From contig CAJUDZ010000009.1 in NCBI GenBank assembly GCA_910584965.1, positions 58,651-122,650 on the forward strand: DNA of 64,000 nt. Direction: 5' to 3'. Of the stretch, positions 52,484-61,716 are shown piece by piece. The stretch comes from an uncultured Lachnospiraceae bacterium (GTDB lineage Bacteria; Bacillota; Clostridia; Lachnospirales; Lachnospiraceae). The translations under genes were made by a program, and so were the position numbers. Every line of letters begins with the position of its first letter. Within the stretch, counting starts at the first letter, position 1. The notes under the pieces are model-generated. The model ran no database searches, was not told the DNA's origin, and saw only the letters and a list, made by a program, of their open reading frames with translations.

Positions 52484-53350
52484 TTATTCAACTTTGGATC
52501 TGCCTTTCCATAACTTTCGTTTTTTCTCTTCCGGTGCCTTGTTCTGAATGCTTCTCAGCTTCTCCCGCAGTTTTTCCGCATCCAGGCCGCGTGACAGTTC
52601 TCCCAGGAATGCAACGCTGATTTTTCCGGTTTCCTCAGAAACGATAACCGTCATGGAATCCGTTGCCTCCGAAATGCCGACGCCGGCCCGGTGCCTTGTT
52701 CCAAGATCTTTGCTGAGCGCCATGTTATCCGACAGCGGCAGGTAACAGGTCGCCGCCGTCACCCGGTTTTCCCTGACAATAACCGCGCCGTCATGCAAAG
52801 GCGTGTTATGCTCAAAAATGTTGATTAAAAGTTGACTGGATACAATGCCGTCCACATCGATTCCAGTCCTCTCGTATTCATTCAGCGGCTGCTCATTCTG
52901 AATTACAATCAGCGCGCCGGTCTTTACTTTGCCCATTTCCACAGAAGCCTTTACAATTTCATTGATGGTTCGGTCCGATAAGCGTCCCCCATCCGCTTTG
53001 GAAGAATCGAAGGTAAGAATGGACGAAAACAGGTTTTTCCGCCCCAGCTCTTCGAGCGCCTTCCGCAGCTCCGGCTGTAACACGACAACGATCGCGATTG
53101 CCGCGATGCTGAACAGATTTGTGACGATCCACAAGATCGTATTCATCTTGAAAAATACCGCAATAAGCACAAAAGCTCCTATGACAAGAAGTCCTTTTAA
53201 AAGCGCCCAGGCCCGCGTATTTTTAATCCACAACATGATGTGATACAGCAGAAATGCAATAATAAAAACTTCCACAACATCAGTCCAGATAATCGAAGGG
53301 ATATGCAATTTGGATAGATATTTTTCTGTTAAGTCATTCACCAGCTGCAT
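52484..53350 (-). CDS. cdaA: Diadenylate cyclase CdaA
   Basis: A 288-residue membrane enzyme that makes c-di-AMP from two ATP. Three N-terminal helices (about 20-85) are followed by the DAC domain: LHDGAVIV (DGA motif), GTRHRAGVGISE (RHR motif) and IVSEETGKISVA. It is the first gene of the cdaA-cdaR-glmM cassette. The product is degraded by GdpP encoded at 43194-45245. Confidence 0.96.
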   Translation of the reverse strand: MQLVNDLTEKYLSKLHIPSIIWTDVVEVFIIAFLLYHIMLWIKNTRAWALLKGLLVIGAFVLIAVFFKMNTILWIVTNLFSIAAIAIVVVLQPELRKALEELGRKNLFSSILTFDSSKADGGRLSDRTINEIVKASVEMGKVKTGALIVIQNEQPLNEYERTGIDVDGIVSSQLLINIFEHNTPLHDGAVIVRENRVTAATCYLPLSDNMALSKDLGTRHRAGVGISEATDSMTVIVSEETGKISVAFLGELSRGLDAEKLREKLRSIQNKAPEEKKRKLWKGRSKVE

Positions 53351-53408
53351 AATTGCTTTTCCTTACTATTTGAAATATAGTTAATTCTTTCCATAACAAA
53401 CAGGACGC

Positions 53409-54359
53409 CTAATGCGTCGTCTTGTTTCTCTTTTGTCCGGCAATCTGCTTTATCTTTTTTTCGGGTCTGGCAAGCGTCACTTTCGGGACCGCTTTCACGT
53501 AATAGTAATATTCGTCATCTTCAAACTGTACTTTTTCCGTCCGGCTGTAATCCACATGGAATACAAAAAACTGCAAGATTCCTGTGATCAGAAACGAGAT
53601 AACCGTTCCGACAATAACGCCGAATATGGATACGTTCGTGTCAAACATCAGGTCGCCGATCAGAATAACCATGACATTGACAAACGCGCCGGCCGCCATC
53701 GCAATCGTCCAGGCATAATCGATGCTCAGCCTGCGAATCAGATAGACCAGAATCAGCGTTACCGCAAAGGCTGCGATCGTCACAACCATTTCCTTATTGT
53801 CCAGAAGGCCGTCGACGATAAACTTAAATCTGGCTGCCATTTCTTCTTCCGCCATTCCGCTCAGTACCGTCGTATTGGCGCATACAAAGTGAATCATATA
53901 ATATGCGATAACGCCGCAGGCCACGGATACCGCCGAGGCCGGCGTTCCAATCAGGCCCATGGAAATCGGAATCACATACGGTATTTTCAACAGAAAACAG
54001 ATCGGGGTCAGTACGACTACCGCCGTATCTCCCGGTGAAAATCTGAAATACAGCAAAAACATAAGGAAAAAAGCCGCCCCTATTACAATGGTACATTCCA
54101 GACTGAACGAATACAGGTGCAGCAGCACAAACAGCGCCGCCATGATCACCGTAAAGTTCGACGGCATAAAAGAACACATCAATGCCACAACCAGAACAAC
54201 CGTTATTTTTTCAATCGCCGCCATATAACCCAGCCGGGAGTTAATCTGCAGTAATACGACCAATGCCAGAAGAAACTTTAAAAAGGGCGTAATATAAATC
54301 TCAAATTTACTGTAAAACAGCTTAATATACTGCTTTGCAACAAGTAACGTTGTCATCAT
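53409..54359 (-). CDS. Polytopic membrane protein of unknown function
   Basis: A 316-residue protein with about nine hydrophobic segments between residues 24 and 280 (FLKFLLALVVLLQI, TVVLVVALMCSFM and others). A motif PVIPISMGLIGTPASA type segment (YVIPISMGLIGTPASAVSV) stands in the middle. A charged C-terminal tail (FEDDEYYYYVKAVPKVTLARPEKKIKQ) faces the cytoplasm. It starts 8 bases after the 132-residue gene and is followed after 58 bases by cdaA, so a link to cell-envelope work or c-di-AMP is a guess. No family recognised. Confidence 0.6.
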   Translation of the reverse strand: MMTTLLVAKQYIKLFYSKFEIYITPFLKFLLALVVLLQINSRLGYMAAIEKITVVLVVALMCSFMPSNFTVIMAALFVLLHLYSFSLECTIVIGAAFFLMFLLYFRFSPGDTAVVVLTPICFLLKIPYVIPISMGLIGTPASAVSVACGVIAYYMIHFVCANTTVLSGMAEEEMAARFKFIVDGLLDNKEMVVTIAAFAVTLILVYLIRRLSIDYAWTIAMAAGAFVNVMVILIGDLMFDTNVSIFGVIVGTVISFLITGILQFFVFHVDYSRTEKVQFEDDEYYYYVKAVPKVTLARPEKKIKQIAGQKRNKTTH

Positions 54360-54367
54360 TCATCCTC

Positions 54368-54766
54368 TCATACTGTATGATTATTACTGTACATACCGGA
54401 TAATTTTCTCAAATTCATATAGTATAGTCTCAGGCTTTTATGAGCTCTCGCATACCGCCAGGAATATACAAAGTAAGATAATACTGCATAAGCTCCTGCC
54501 ACCCAGAGGTATGTTTTTAAAACGCTCGTGCCAAATTCCAGTAAATCCATTTTGTAAATATCCATCATAAAAAATTCAAAATCATAAAAAATATACATGG
54601 CAAATACCACTACAAATGCAATGGTTGCACTTATAATGGATTTTAATACCTGCCATCCGATATAATCACTTCGAAAATAACTTCCTATCGCTACATTCCG
54701 TTTTCCGTCATTTGCCTCATATGAAGCAAGTTTCGTCATCAGAATCACGCGTTCTTCATTCAACAT
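54368..54766 (-). CDS. Small membrane protein of unknown function
   Basis: A 132-residue protein with two membrane helices (WQVLKSIISATIAFVVVFAM and TYLWVAGAYAVLSYFVY). The N-terminal cytoplasmic part is charged, and the C-terminal part is YSWRYARAHKSLRLYYMNLRKL, which is basic. GGAGA lies ahead of the ATG. It lies between the YvyF-like gene and the 316-residue membrane gene, which probably work together. No family recognised. Confidence 0.6.
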   Translation of the reverse strand: MLNEERVILMTKLASYEANDGKRNVAIGSYFRSDYIGWQVLKSIISATIAFVVVFAMYIFYDFEFFMMDIYKMDLLEFGTSVLKTYLWVAGAYAVLSYFVYSWRYARAHKSLRLYYMNLRKLSGMYSNNHTV

Positions 54767-54784
54767 GACATTCTCCTGTCCCGT

Positions 54785-55192
54785 TTAATTCAGGAAGCGC
54801 ATCTTCGGATTCTCTTTCGTATCCTTTTTGGGCGTTGGTTTTGGTGCTTCCGGTTTCTTAATGCTGCTGCTCAGTCTGGTTGCCATGGAATTTTTACATT
54901 TTTCACAAAAACGACCGGACATAATCGGCGCTTCACAATTCTCACAGAACAGCGTAATGCCGGAACCTTCCGTCAGTTCCAGACGCTCATCGCGCAGCCA
55001 CTGTTGAATCTGGTTTGTCGAAACTTCGCACGCCTCCGATACCTGGGGAATCGTCGCATGACGGTTATCCTGAATATATTTTCTTACTTCCTGGAATTTC
55101 TCTTCCAGCGCATCCTTACACTGAGGGCAGATCGGCGGCCCGGATACGTAGTTAAAAATCTTCCCGCATTTCTTACAATTTCGCACGTTCAT
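54785..55192 (-). CDS. YvyF-like flagellar-region zinc-ribbon/HTH protein
   Basis: A 135-residue protein. A zinc ribbon (NCKKCGKIFNYVSGPPICPQC) is followed by a helix-turn-helix-like region (TIPQVSEACEVSTNQIQQWLRDERL), a second ribbon (LFCENCEAPIMSGRFCEKC) and a basic tail. This layout and its place next to comFC match the YvyF family of flagellar operons in Firmicutes, where it lies between comFC and flgM. It may regulate or assist flagellar genes. flgM is not seen here. Confidence 0.8.
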   Translation of the reverse strand: MNVRNCKKCGKIFNYVSGPPICPQCKDALEEKFQEVRKYIQDNRHATIPQVSEACEVSTNQIQQWLRDERLELTEGSGITLFCENCEAPIMSGRFCEKCKNSMATRLSSSIKKPEAPKPTPKKDTKENPKMRFLN

Positions 55193-55274
55193 AATTTATA
55201 TTCCTCCATTCTTTCTCCGCCCGTCATTCCGGACGTAAGAGCAAATCTGCATGCGGAAAATACGTCTCCGCATT

Positions 55275-55997
55275 TTACATTCCATTTCCGATCGCAAGGG
55301 CAGCAAAATAAATATATTTTACTCCCGCAAGGCGCAGTTCGTGCGCCATTGCATCGATGGTACTACCCGTCGTATAAATATCATCGATAATTATAATCGT
55401 ATTTAATTTTACATCATTCTTACAGATTTTAAAAGCCCTTTTCAAATTATTTTGTCTTTCCTGCGCCGATAAATCTTTCATGGGTTTTGTTTTCTGCACT
55501 CTTTTGATCAGTTTCGTTTCTACCGGAACATGCAGAAGCCTCCCGAGCTCTGCCGCGATCAGCTCCGCCTGATTGTATCCCCTCTGCCGTTTCTTTTCGG
55601 CATGAATCGGGACCGGCACGAGCGCATCCGGATGCAGCGCGAGAATCCTTTTTCCGAGTATGCGCGCCATCCGTTCTCCGTAATATGCCGCATACTCCTG
55701 CCTTCCCCGGTATTTGAAACGATAAATGGAATCCGCGGCGCTCCGATAGGAAAACAGCGCCATTCCTCCGTCATAAACATGTTCCCTGTGCGCGCAGTCA
55801 TGGCACAATACCGCTCTCGTATCCTTCAGTTCTTTACCGCATTTCAAACAATACGGGGCCCTGACATATTTGATTTCGGGCACACATTCCTCACAGATAA
55901 GGTTTCCGAAAGGCTTTACAGCCCTGTCACAGACGGGACATCTTCTCGGATAGAACAAATCCAGAAGCATCCCAAAGAAAAGATTTTTCATAGACAT
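55275..55997 (-). CDS. comFC: ComFC-family phosphoribosyltransferase-like protein
   Basis: A 240-residue protein of the ComF family needed for DNA uptake. An N-terminal double zinc motif (CPVCDRAVKPFGNLICEEC, CLKCGKELK and LCHDCAH) is followed by a phosphoribosyltransferase domain with the PRPP loop TIIIIDDIYTTGSTI. GYNQAELIA is the other ComF motif. It begins 12 bases after recD2 and is followed by the YvyF-like gene after 82 bases, as in Bacillus. No comFA is in the window. Confidence 0.92.
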   Translation of the reverse strand: MSMKNLFFGMLLDLFYPRRCPVCDRAVKPFGNLICEECVPEIKYVRAPYCLKCGKELKDTRAVLCHDCAHREHVYDGGMALFSYRSAADSIYRFKYRGRQEYAAYYGERMARILGKRILALHPDALVPVPIHAEKKRQRGYNQAELIAAELGRLLHVPVETKLIKRVQKTKPMKDLSAQERQNNLKRAFKICKNDVKLNTIIIIDDIYTTGSTIDAMAHELRLAGVKYIYFAALAIGNGM

Positions 55998-56009
55998 TCA
56001 CCATTTGAA

Positions 56010-58268
56010 TTATTCCGTGTCTCCTGACGCGGACAGCTCGACGATACGGTTCGCAAGCCCCGTATATCGTCTGTTTTCGAAATTATTATCGACCATTTCC
56101 TGTAAAGTCATGCTGCTCCCCAGGATTGTGACACAGTTTCTTGCGCGTGTAACGCCCGTATAGAGCAGATTTCTGTTAAAAAGCATCCTCGGTCCGGACA
56201 GCAGGGGCATAATAACCGCCGGATATTCGCTCCCCTGGGATTTGTGTATCGTCACCGCATAGGCGAGCTCTATTTCGTCCAGCTGGTCGAAAGAATATGT
56301 CACCCGTCTGTGTTCATCATATTCGATGACCATACTGCGAGTATATTCGCTGATTTCCAGAATCATGCCTATATCGCCGTTAAAAATTCCCATTCCTCTG
56401 TCGATCGGTATTCCGTACTTGCTGACAACTTCCCATTCCAGCTGATAGTTATTTTTAATCTGCATAACCTTATCTTTTTCACGAAATAACGTACTAACAC
56501 CCATATGTTCCTTCTTCTGCTCCGACGGCGGATTCAGATACTGCTGCAAAATGCCGTTCAGCGTTTCCACACCCAGTTTTCCCTTCCGCATCGGTGTCAG
56601 CACCTGAATATCATAAGGCTGTGCCCCCACATAGGGAGGCAGTTTTTCAAGAATCAGCTGAATCATATGTTTGTATATAACATTTACGTCGTTTCTTTCC
56701 AGAAAGAAAAAATCGCTGCTTTTATTGTCAAGCACAATATCTTCTCCGGCATGAATGCGGTGTGCATTCAGAACGATATCGCTTTCCTGTGCCTGCCTGA
56801 ATATTTTTTCCAGCATCACCACCGGAAACTGTCCGCTTCTCAGCAAATCCTGCAAAACCTGTCCGGGCCCTACCGAAGGAAGCTGGTTGACATCGCCCAC
56901 CATAATCAGGCGCGTTCCGACGGATACCGCCCGAAGCAGCGACTGAAACAGAAAAATATCGACCATCGACATTTCGTCAATAATGATAACATCCGCTTCC
57001 AGCGGATTTTCTTCATTTTTTTCAAATCGGGCGGATTTGGCCTCACCCGATACCGCCCCGTTCAACTCTAACAGCCTGTGTATCGTTTTCGCTTCGTAAC
57101 CCGTCGTTTCCGTCATCCGCTTTGCCGCGCGTCCCGTCGGCGCCGCCAGAAAAATATCCATTTCCTCCGAAAGAAAATAGCGTATTATCATGTTGATCGT
57201 CGTAGTCTTTCCGGTTCCAGGCCCGCCGGACAAAATCAGAATGCCGTTTTTAATGCTTTCCAGAACCGCCTTTTTCTGAAGCTCATCGAGTTCTATCTGC
57301 AGTTCTTTTTCCAGCGCTTCCATTTTCCCCAGAATTTTACGTTCTTCAGAAGGAAGATAGTCCTCCTTCTGAACGGATATATTCAAATCATGCAGCATTT
57401 TGGCACAATTCAGCTCCGCATAATAATAAGTCATTCCGTATACTTTCCGTTCTCCGCCCGCCTCATCCGGCATCTTGATGACGAGTTTCCTGTCCATCGC
57501 CAGATTCTGAAGCTGAGCTTCCATCAGAGCAGGAGCAAGTTCCAGCAGTTCCCCGGCTCTGCGCAGCAAAAGGCTCTCCGGCAGGTAGCAATGCCCGTCC
57601 ATGCCCGCCTGCATCAGCGTAAACAAAAGCCCGCTTCTGATACGGTAATCCGAATCCGTATGGATGCCGATTCTGGAAGCGATCGCATCGGCAATCCGAA
57701 ATCCTATGCCGTCGATATCTTCCGCAAGCCGGTAGGGATTTTCTTTCATAATGCCGTACAGATTCATTCCATAGGCTTCGTAAATGCGTATCGCCAGCGT
57801 ATTTGATATTCCGTATTTCTGCAAAAAGGTCATCGCATCCCTAGCATCTCTTTTTTCATAAACCTGTACGGCGATTTCTTTTGCCTTGCGCTCGCTGATT
57901 CCCTTTATCTCCGCAAGCCGTTCGGGTTCTTCTTCAATGATTCGAAAGGTATCTTTCCCGAACCGTTTAACGATACGCGCCGCAAGCGCTTCCCCGATGC
58001 CCTTGATCGCCCCGGAACCGAGATAACGCTCCATACTCAGCGCATCGTCCGGTGCCGTGATCTGATAGTTCGACACTTTAAACTGTTCCCCATAAACAGG
58101 ATGCGCCGTATAATCGCCTTCCGCTTCGATATTCTCGCCCTGATCGATGGTCTGGAAAGTTCCCACACAGGTTATTTCTTTTTCATCGGCTATCAGGTTC
58201 AGCACCGTATATCCGTTATCCGTATTCCGATAAATAATATGATCTATATAGCCCTTGATTTTTTCCAT
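56010..58268 (-). CDS. recD2: RecD2-type ATP-dependent DNA helicase
   Basis: A 752-residue superfamily 1B helicase. An N-terminal OB-like and helix-hairpin-helix part (1-320, GSGAIKGIGEALAARIVKRFG) is followed by the motor: GGPGTGKTTTINMI (Walker A), IIIDEMSMVD (Walker B), MVGDVNQLPSVGPGQVL and AVTIHKSQGSEYPAV. It acts in replication restart and DNA repair without RecBC. No clear ribosome site is seen before the ATG at 58268. It lies between flgJ and comFC. Confidence 0.95.
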   Translation of the reverse strand: MEKIKGYIDHIIYRNTDNGYTVLNLIADEKEITCVGTFQTIDQGENIEAEGDYTAHPVYGEQFKVSNYQITAPDDALSMERYLGSGAIKGIGEALAARIVKRFGKDTFRIIEEEPERLAEIKGISERKAKEIAVQVYEKRDARDAMTFLQKYGISNTLAIRIYEAYGMNLYGIMKENPYRLAEDIDGIGFRIADAIASRIGIHTDSDYRIRSGLLFTLMQAGMDGHCYLPESLLLRRAGELLELAPALMEAQLQNLAMDRKLVIKMPDEAGGERKVYGMTYYYAELNCAKMLHDLNISVQKEDYLPSEERKILGKMEALEKELQIELDELQKKAVLESIKNGILILSGGPGTGKTTTINMIIRYFLSEEMDIFLAAPTGRAAKRMTETTGYEAKTIHRLLELNGAVSGEAKSARFEKNEENPLEADVIIIDEMSMVDIFLFQSLLRAVSVGTRLIMVGDVNQLPSVGPGQVLQDLLRSGQFPVVMLEKIFRQAQESDIVLNAHRIHAGEDIVLDNKSSDFFFLERNDVNVIYKHMIQLILEKLPPYVGAQPYDIQVLTPMRKGKLGVETLNGILQQYLNPPSEQKKEHMGVSTLFREKDKVMQIKNNYQLEWEVVSKYGIPIDRGMGIFNGDIGMILEISEYTRSMVIEYDEHRRVTYSFDQLDEIELAYAVTIHKSQGSEYPAVIMPLLSGPRMLFNRNLLYTGVTRARNCVTILGSSMTLQEMVDNNFENRRYTGLANRIVELSASGDTE

Positions 58269-58342
58269 GATATATACACAAATAGACTGCTGAAAACAGC
58301 AGCCTACTTTATCCTTTTTCTATCCCAAAGTCCTACCCGTTA

Positions 58343-58729
58343 TCAGTAGTTCTCCGCACTGTAAGTCCTCTTCATCTGCTCAAACAGCGTCTGTGCAAGA
58401 GAATTGGCGCCCTGGCTTTCCGAAGTTACCTGTGAAGCCATCTCCTGAACAAAAGTGTCCTGGAATACGCCTACCATGTTGCCCGCATAGCCTTCTTCAT
58501 CGTCGTCATCGCTGAACATTTTCGCGGTTTTCTCCATTCCCTTTAAAACCTGTTCCCAGAGATATGCTTCAAACTGTTTACAGGCCTCGAGCAGTTCTGC
58601 TTCCGCCGCTTCCTGTGTCTGTCCGGCGTCTTTTACCGCTGCGGAATTTAATTTATTTTCCAGCGCATCCGTCGAACTTTTATTGGAAGATAAAATATAA
58701 TTACCGATTCCCGACATACCCAAATCCAT
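58343..58729 (-). CDS. FlgJ-type flagellar rod-binding protein
   Basis: A 128-residue protein equal to the N-terminal rod-binding part of FlgJ: ELLEACKQFEAYLWEQVLKGMEKT and FQDTFVQEMASQV. It lacks the muramidase domain, as in most Firmicutes. The rod subunits assemble through it in the periplasm-equivalent space. It follows flgG by 67 bases. The first residues (about 1-45) are not conserved. Confidence 0.85.
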   Translation of the reverse strand: MDLGMSGIGNYILSSNKSSTDALENKLNSAAVKDAGQTQEAAEAELLEACKQFEAYLWEQVLKGMEKTAKMFSDDDDEEGYAGNMVGVFQDTFVQEMASQVTSESQGANSLAQTLFEQMKRTYSAENY

Positions 58730-58796
58730 CGTATTTCCTCCTGCCTCTCAACTTGCAGGTCCGTTCTCAGACCTGCGGCCAAAAACTCCGGTTTTA

Positions 58797-59615
58797 TCAG
58801 CGTTTCAGGCTGTTAGCCGTTTCCATCATGGAATCCGATGTTGTGATCGCTTTGGAGTTCATTTCATAAGCACGCTGCGCCACGATCAGATTTACCATTT
58901 CATCCGCTACCGAAACATTGGAGCCTTCCAGATATCCCTGTAAAATACGGCTCTTGCGGACGTTGTTATTCGTGTCTTCGTTGATTGCCCTTCCGCTCGC
59001 GTCGGTAGCCATCAGAAGCGTATCGCCGTATCTTTCAAGGCCGCCCGCATTGCTGAACTGATACACGCCGATCTTTACGCCGATCGGCTGCGGATTATTG
59101 TCTCCGTCAGGGTAACACACTTCCCCTTCCTGTGAAATCGAAATTCTGTTGGCGATATATGTACGGTTTAAAGTAATCGCCCTTCCCGCAGAACTGAGTA
59201 CCGGAAGACCATCCTGATTTGTCAACGTCATGCCGCCGTTCGTTCCGATCGCCCATGTGAAATCGCCGTTACGCGTATAAAAAGTCGTGCCGTCATCGCC
59301 TCGTACCGCAAAGAATCCGTCCCCTTCGATCGCGAAAGACGTATCGCTTTGTGACTCCAGAAGACTTCCCTGCGTATAAATGTTATTGATCGATGATGTC
59401 CTTACACCGAGCCCGACCTGTGAAGTCGTAGGCTTAGGTTCCCCGTTTGCCGTTGTCGTTGTGCTCTGCAGTGTCTGATAAAGCAACGATTTGAACTGCG
59501 CTTTCTGCGCCTTATAACCAGCCGAATTGACGTTTGCAAGATTGTTTGCAATCGTATCCACATTCGTCTGCTGTGCATTCATGCCTGTTGCCGCCGACCA
59601 TAAACTTCTGACCAT
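58797..59615 (-). CDS. flgG: Flagellar basal-body distal rod protein FlgG
   Basis: A 272-residue rod protein. N-terminal LWSAATGMNAQQTNVDTIANNLANVNSAGYKAQKAQF and C-terminal VADEMVNLIVAQRAYEMNSKAITTSDSMMETANSLKR form the coiled coils shared by rod and hook proteins; the central D1 domain contains the FAIEGDGFFAVRG motif. Length is standard. It is the second of two rod genes after mreB, matching FlhP in Bacillus. Confidence 0.94.
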   Translation of the reverse strand: MVRSLWSAATGMNAQQTNVDTIANNLANVNSAGYKAQKAQFKSLLYQTLQSTTTTANGEPKPTTSQVGLGVRTSSINNIYTQGSLLESQSDTSFAIEGDGFFAVRGDDGTTFYTRNGDFTWAIGTNGGMTLTNQDGLPVLSSAGRAITLNRTYIANRISISQEGEVCYPDGDNNPQPIGVKIGVYQFSNAGGLERYGDTLLMATDASGRAINEDTNNNVRKSRILQGYLEGSNVSVADEMVNLIVAQRAYEMNSKAITTSDSMMETANSLKR

Positions 59616-59666
59616 TTTACCGTTCCTCCCTTTTACCTTCCTGTATCAAACCCTATACTATATTAT

Positions 59667-60446
59667 TTATGCCAGCCTGCCCGTCTGGTTTACAGCTTTA
59701 TCCAGTGTATCGTCATACGTTGTAATGACTTTCTGGTTTGCATCGTAATGTCTCTGAATAGCGATCATATTAACCATTTCCGTTACAACGGACATATTCG
59801 CCAGTTCCAGGTATCCCGAATGCACTTCCGTATCCGCTTCCACCGTCGATGCGCCGTCCACCGGGTAGAAGAAATTCTCTCCATAACGCTCAAGATAATT
59901 ATAATCCTCAAAATCCGTCAGCTGAAGCGATGCAACCGACGCGCCGTCCTGATAAATATTACCCGCTCTGTCTACGCTGACCGGCTGCAGAGGGTCAAGA
60001 CGTATCCGTCTTCCTCTCTCTCCCAGAACATAATCACCGTCCTGCGTCACAAGATACCCCTGGGTATTCATCGTAAAATTACCGTCTCTCGTATACATAG
60101 TGGAAGTTTCTCCGGCTTTATTCGTATACTCGATCGTAAAAAATCCGTTGGAGGACAATGCCATATCGAGCGGATTTCCGGTCTCTTTAAGCGGTCCTTC
60201 GGAATAATCCACATAGTTTTCACCGGTCTTTACGCCAAGTGTCATATTTCCGATTCGTTTCGGCAGATTCCCGGCCTGTGATGTATCCTTTATTTTATAT
60301 GCGAGCACGCTGTCAAAAGACTGGCTCGTCGCGCCTTCCTTTTTAAATCCGTTCGTATTTGCATTCGCCAGATTGTTCGTCATGACGTCCATTCTGTGCT
60401 GTTCATGAATCATGCCCGTATAGGCAGTATACAAACCTTTCAGCAT
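59667..60446 (-). CDS. Flagellar basal-body rod protein FlgF/FlhO type
   Basis: A 259-residue rod protein. It begins MLKGLYTAYTGMIHEQHRMDVMTNNLANANTNGFKKEGAT and ends VVTEMVNMIAIQRHYDANQKVITTYDDTLDKAVNQTGRL, the conserved coiled-coil ends. DMALSSNGFFTIEY marks the central domain. It lies 19 bases after the mreB/mbl gene, matching the mbl-flhO-flhP order of Bacillus. Confidence 0.92.
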   Translation of the reverse strand: MLKGLYTAYTGMIHEQHRMDVMTNNLANANTNGFKKEGATSQSFDSVLAYKIKDTSQAGNLPKRIGNMTLGVKTGENYVDYSEGPLKETGNPLDMALSSNGFFTIEYTNKAGETSTMYTRDGNFTMNTQGYLVTQDGDYVLGERGRRIRLDPLQPVSVDRAGNIYQDGASVASLQLTDFEDYNYLERYGENFFYPVDGASTVEADTEVHSGYLELANMSVVTEMVNMIAIQRHYDANQKVITTYDDTLDKAVNQTGRLA

Positions 60447-60465
60447 TTTAGCTCCCCCGTTTCAG

Positions 60466-61458
60466 TTAATCCTCTCTGTAACCTGCAAGAAACTCCACAT
60501 ACTTGCCCGTTCCGATCGCTACCGCGGTCATGGGATCTTCTGCAGTCATCGTATTGATTCCCGTCTTCGCCGCAATCAGGTCTTCCAGTCCGCGCAGCAG
60601 GCTTCCGCCCCCTGTCAGCACGATTCCCCTGTCGGCAATATCTGCCGCCAGCTCCGGCGGTGTTTTCTCCAGTACGCTGTGAATCGTTTCCACGATCTGT
60701 ACCGTCGTTTCGTGCAGCGCCTCTTCCGTTTCTTCCGAAGACACTTTAACCGTTCTCGGAAGGCCTGTCACAAGATTACGGCCCCTTACATCCATATAAT
60801 CAACTTCCGGCCTTTTGTAGGCGGAACCGATTTTAATCTTTAAATCCTCCGCCGTTCTTTCACCGATCAGCAGATTGTGTTTCTTACGCATGTAACGCAC
60901 GATCGCCTCGTCAAAATCGTCTCCCGCAATTTTGATGGAAGCACTGACAACCGTGCCGCCCAGGGAGATTACCGCAATATCGGATGTACCGCCCCCGATA
61001 TCCACGATCATATTCCCACAGGGCTTGGAAATATCGATTCCGGCGCCGATAGCCGCCGCAATCGGTTCTTCTATAATAGATACTTCTCTGGCTCCCGCCT
61101 GATAAGTCGCATCTTCTACCGCTTTCTTCTCGACTTCCGTAACACCGCTCGGTACACACACCGCAATGCGGGGTTTCCGGAATGTTTTCTTCCCGAGCGC
61201 CTTCTGGATAAAATATTTCATCATCTTTTCCGTCACCCGGTAATCGGAAATAACACCCTGGCGAAGAGGTCTGACCGCTACGATATTACCCGGCGTTCTT
61301 CCGAGCATCAGTCTCGCATCCTCTCCGATCGCTTTAATTTTGTCCGTATCTCTATCAAAAGCAACGACTGAAGGCTCTTTTAAAACAACGCCTTTCCCTC
61401 TGATATAAACCAGAATGCTGGCCGTTCCCAAATCAATCCCTATATCTGTGTACTGCAT
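60466..61458 (-). CDS. MreB/Mbl-type actin-like cell-shape protein
   Basis: A 330-residue actin fold protein that forms filaments along the membrane to guide wall synthesis. It has GIDLGTASILVYIRGKG (phosphate 1), VDIGGGTSDIAVISLGG (phosphate 2) and GIVLTGGGSLLRGLEDLI (adenosine). EEPIAAAIGAG lies between these. Its place before flhO/flgF and flgG points to Mbl. It starts the long co-directional series ending with HPr. Confidence 0.92.
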   Translation of the reverse strand: MQYTDIGIDLGTASILVYIRGKGVVLKEPSVVAFDRDTDKIKAIGEDARLMLGRTPGNIVAVRPLRQGVISDYRVTEKMMKYFIQKALGKKTFRKPRIAVCVPSGVTEVEKKAVEDATYQAGAREVSIIEEPIAAAIGAGIDISKPCGNMIVDIGGGTSDIAVISLGGTVVSASIKIAGDDFDEAIVRYMRKKHNLLIGERTAEDLKIKIGSAYKRPEVDYMDVRGRNLVTGLPRTVKVSSEETEEALHETTVQIVETIHSVLEKTPPELAADIADRGIVLTGGGSLLRGLEDLIAAKTGINTMTAEDPMTAVAIGTGKYVEFLAGYRED

Positions 61459-61631
61459 TTCTGTGATCCCCTTTCTCGCGGTATCTATATTACATAATCT
61501 CCATTTGCCATCAATCTAAACGTCCAAACCCGCCAAATCGAAACAATTTGCGCAGTATGCTAATACATTATAACCTAAAGAAAGAGTTTTTCAAAGGGAT
61601 TTCATAATTTTTTTATAATTTACGGTACAAA

Positions 61632-61659
61632 AACCAGAACGGTTCCATCCGTTCTGGTT
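61632..61659 (-). terminator. Terminator of the 229-residue protein gene
   Basis: An 11-bp perfect stem (61632-61642 with 61649-61659) with a 6-base loop; a T run follows on the minus strand. It separates the gene upstream from mreB/mbl, which needs its own promoter in the 170 bases that follow. Confidence 0.9.
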
Positions 61660-61716
61660 CAAAGCATCCATGCTATATATAATTATCGGCATGTATACTG
61701 CTTTCCTTAACCCCGT

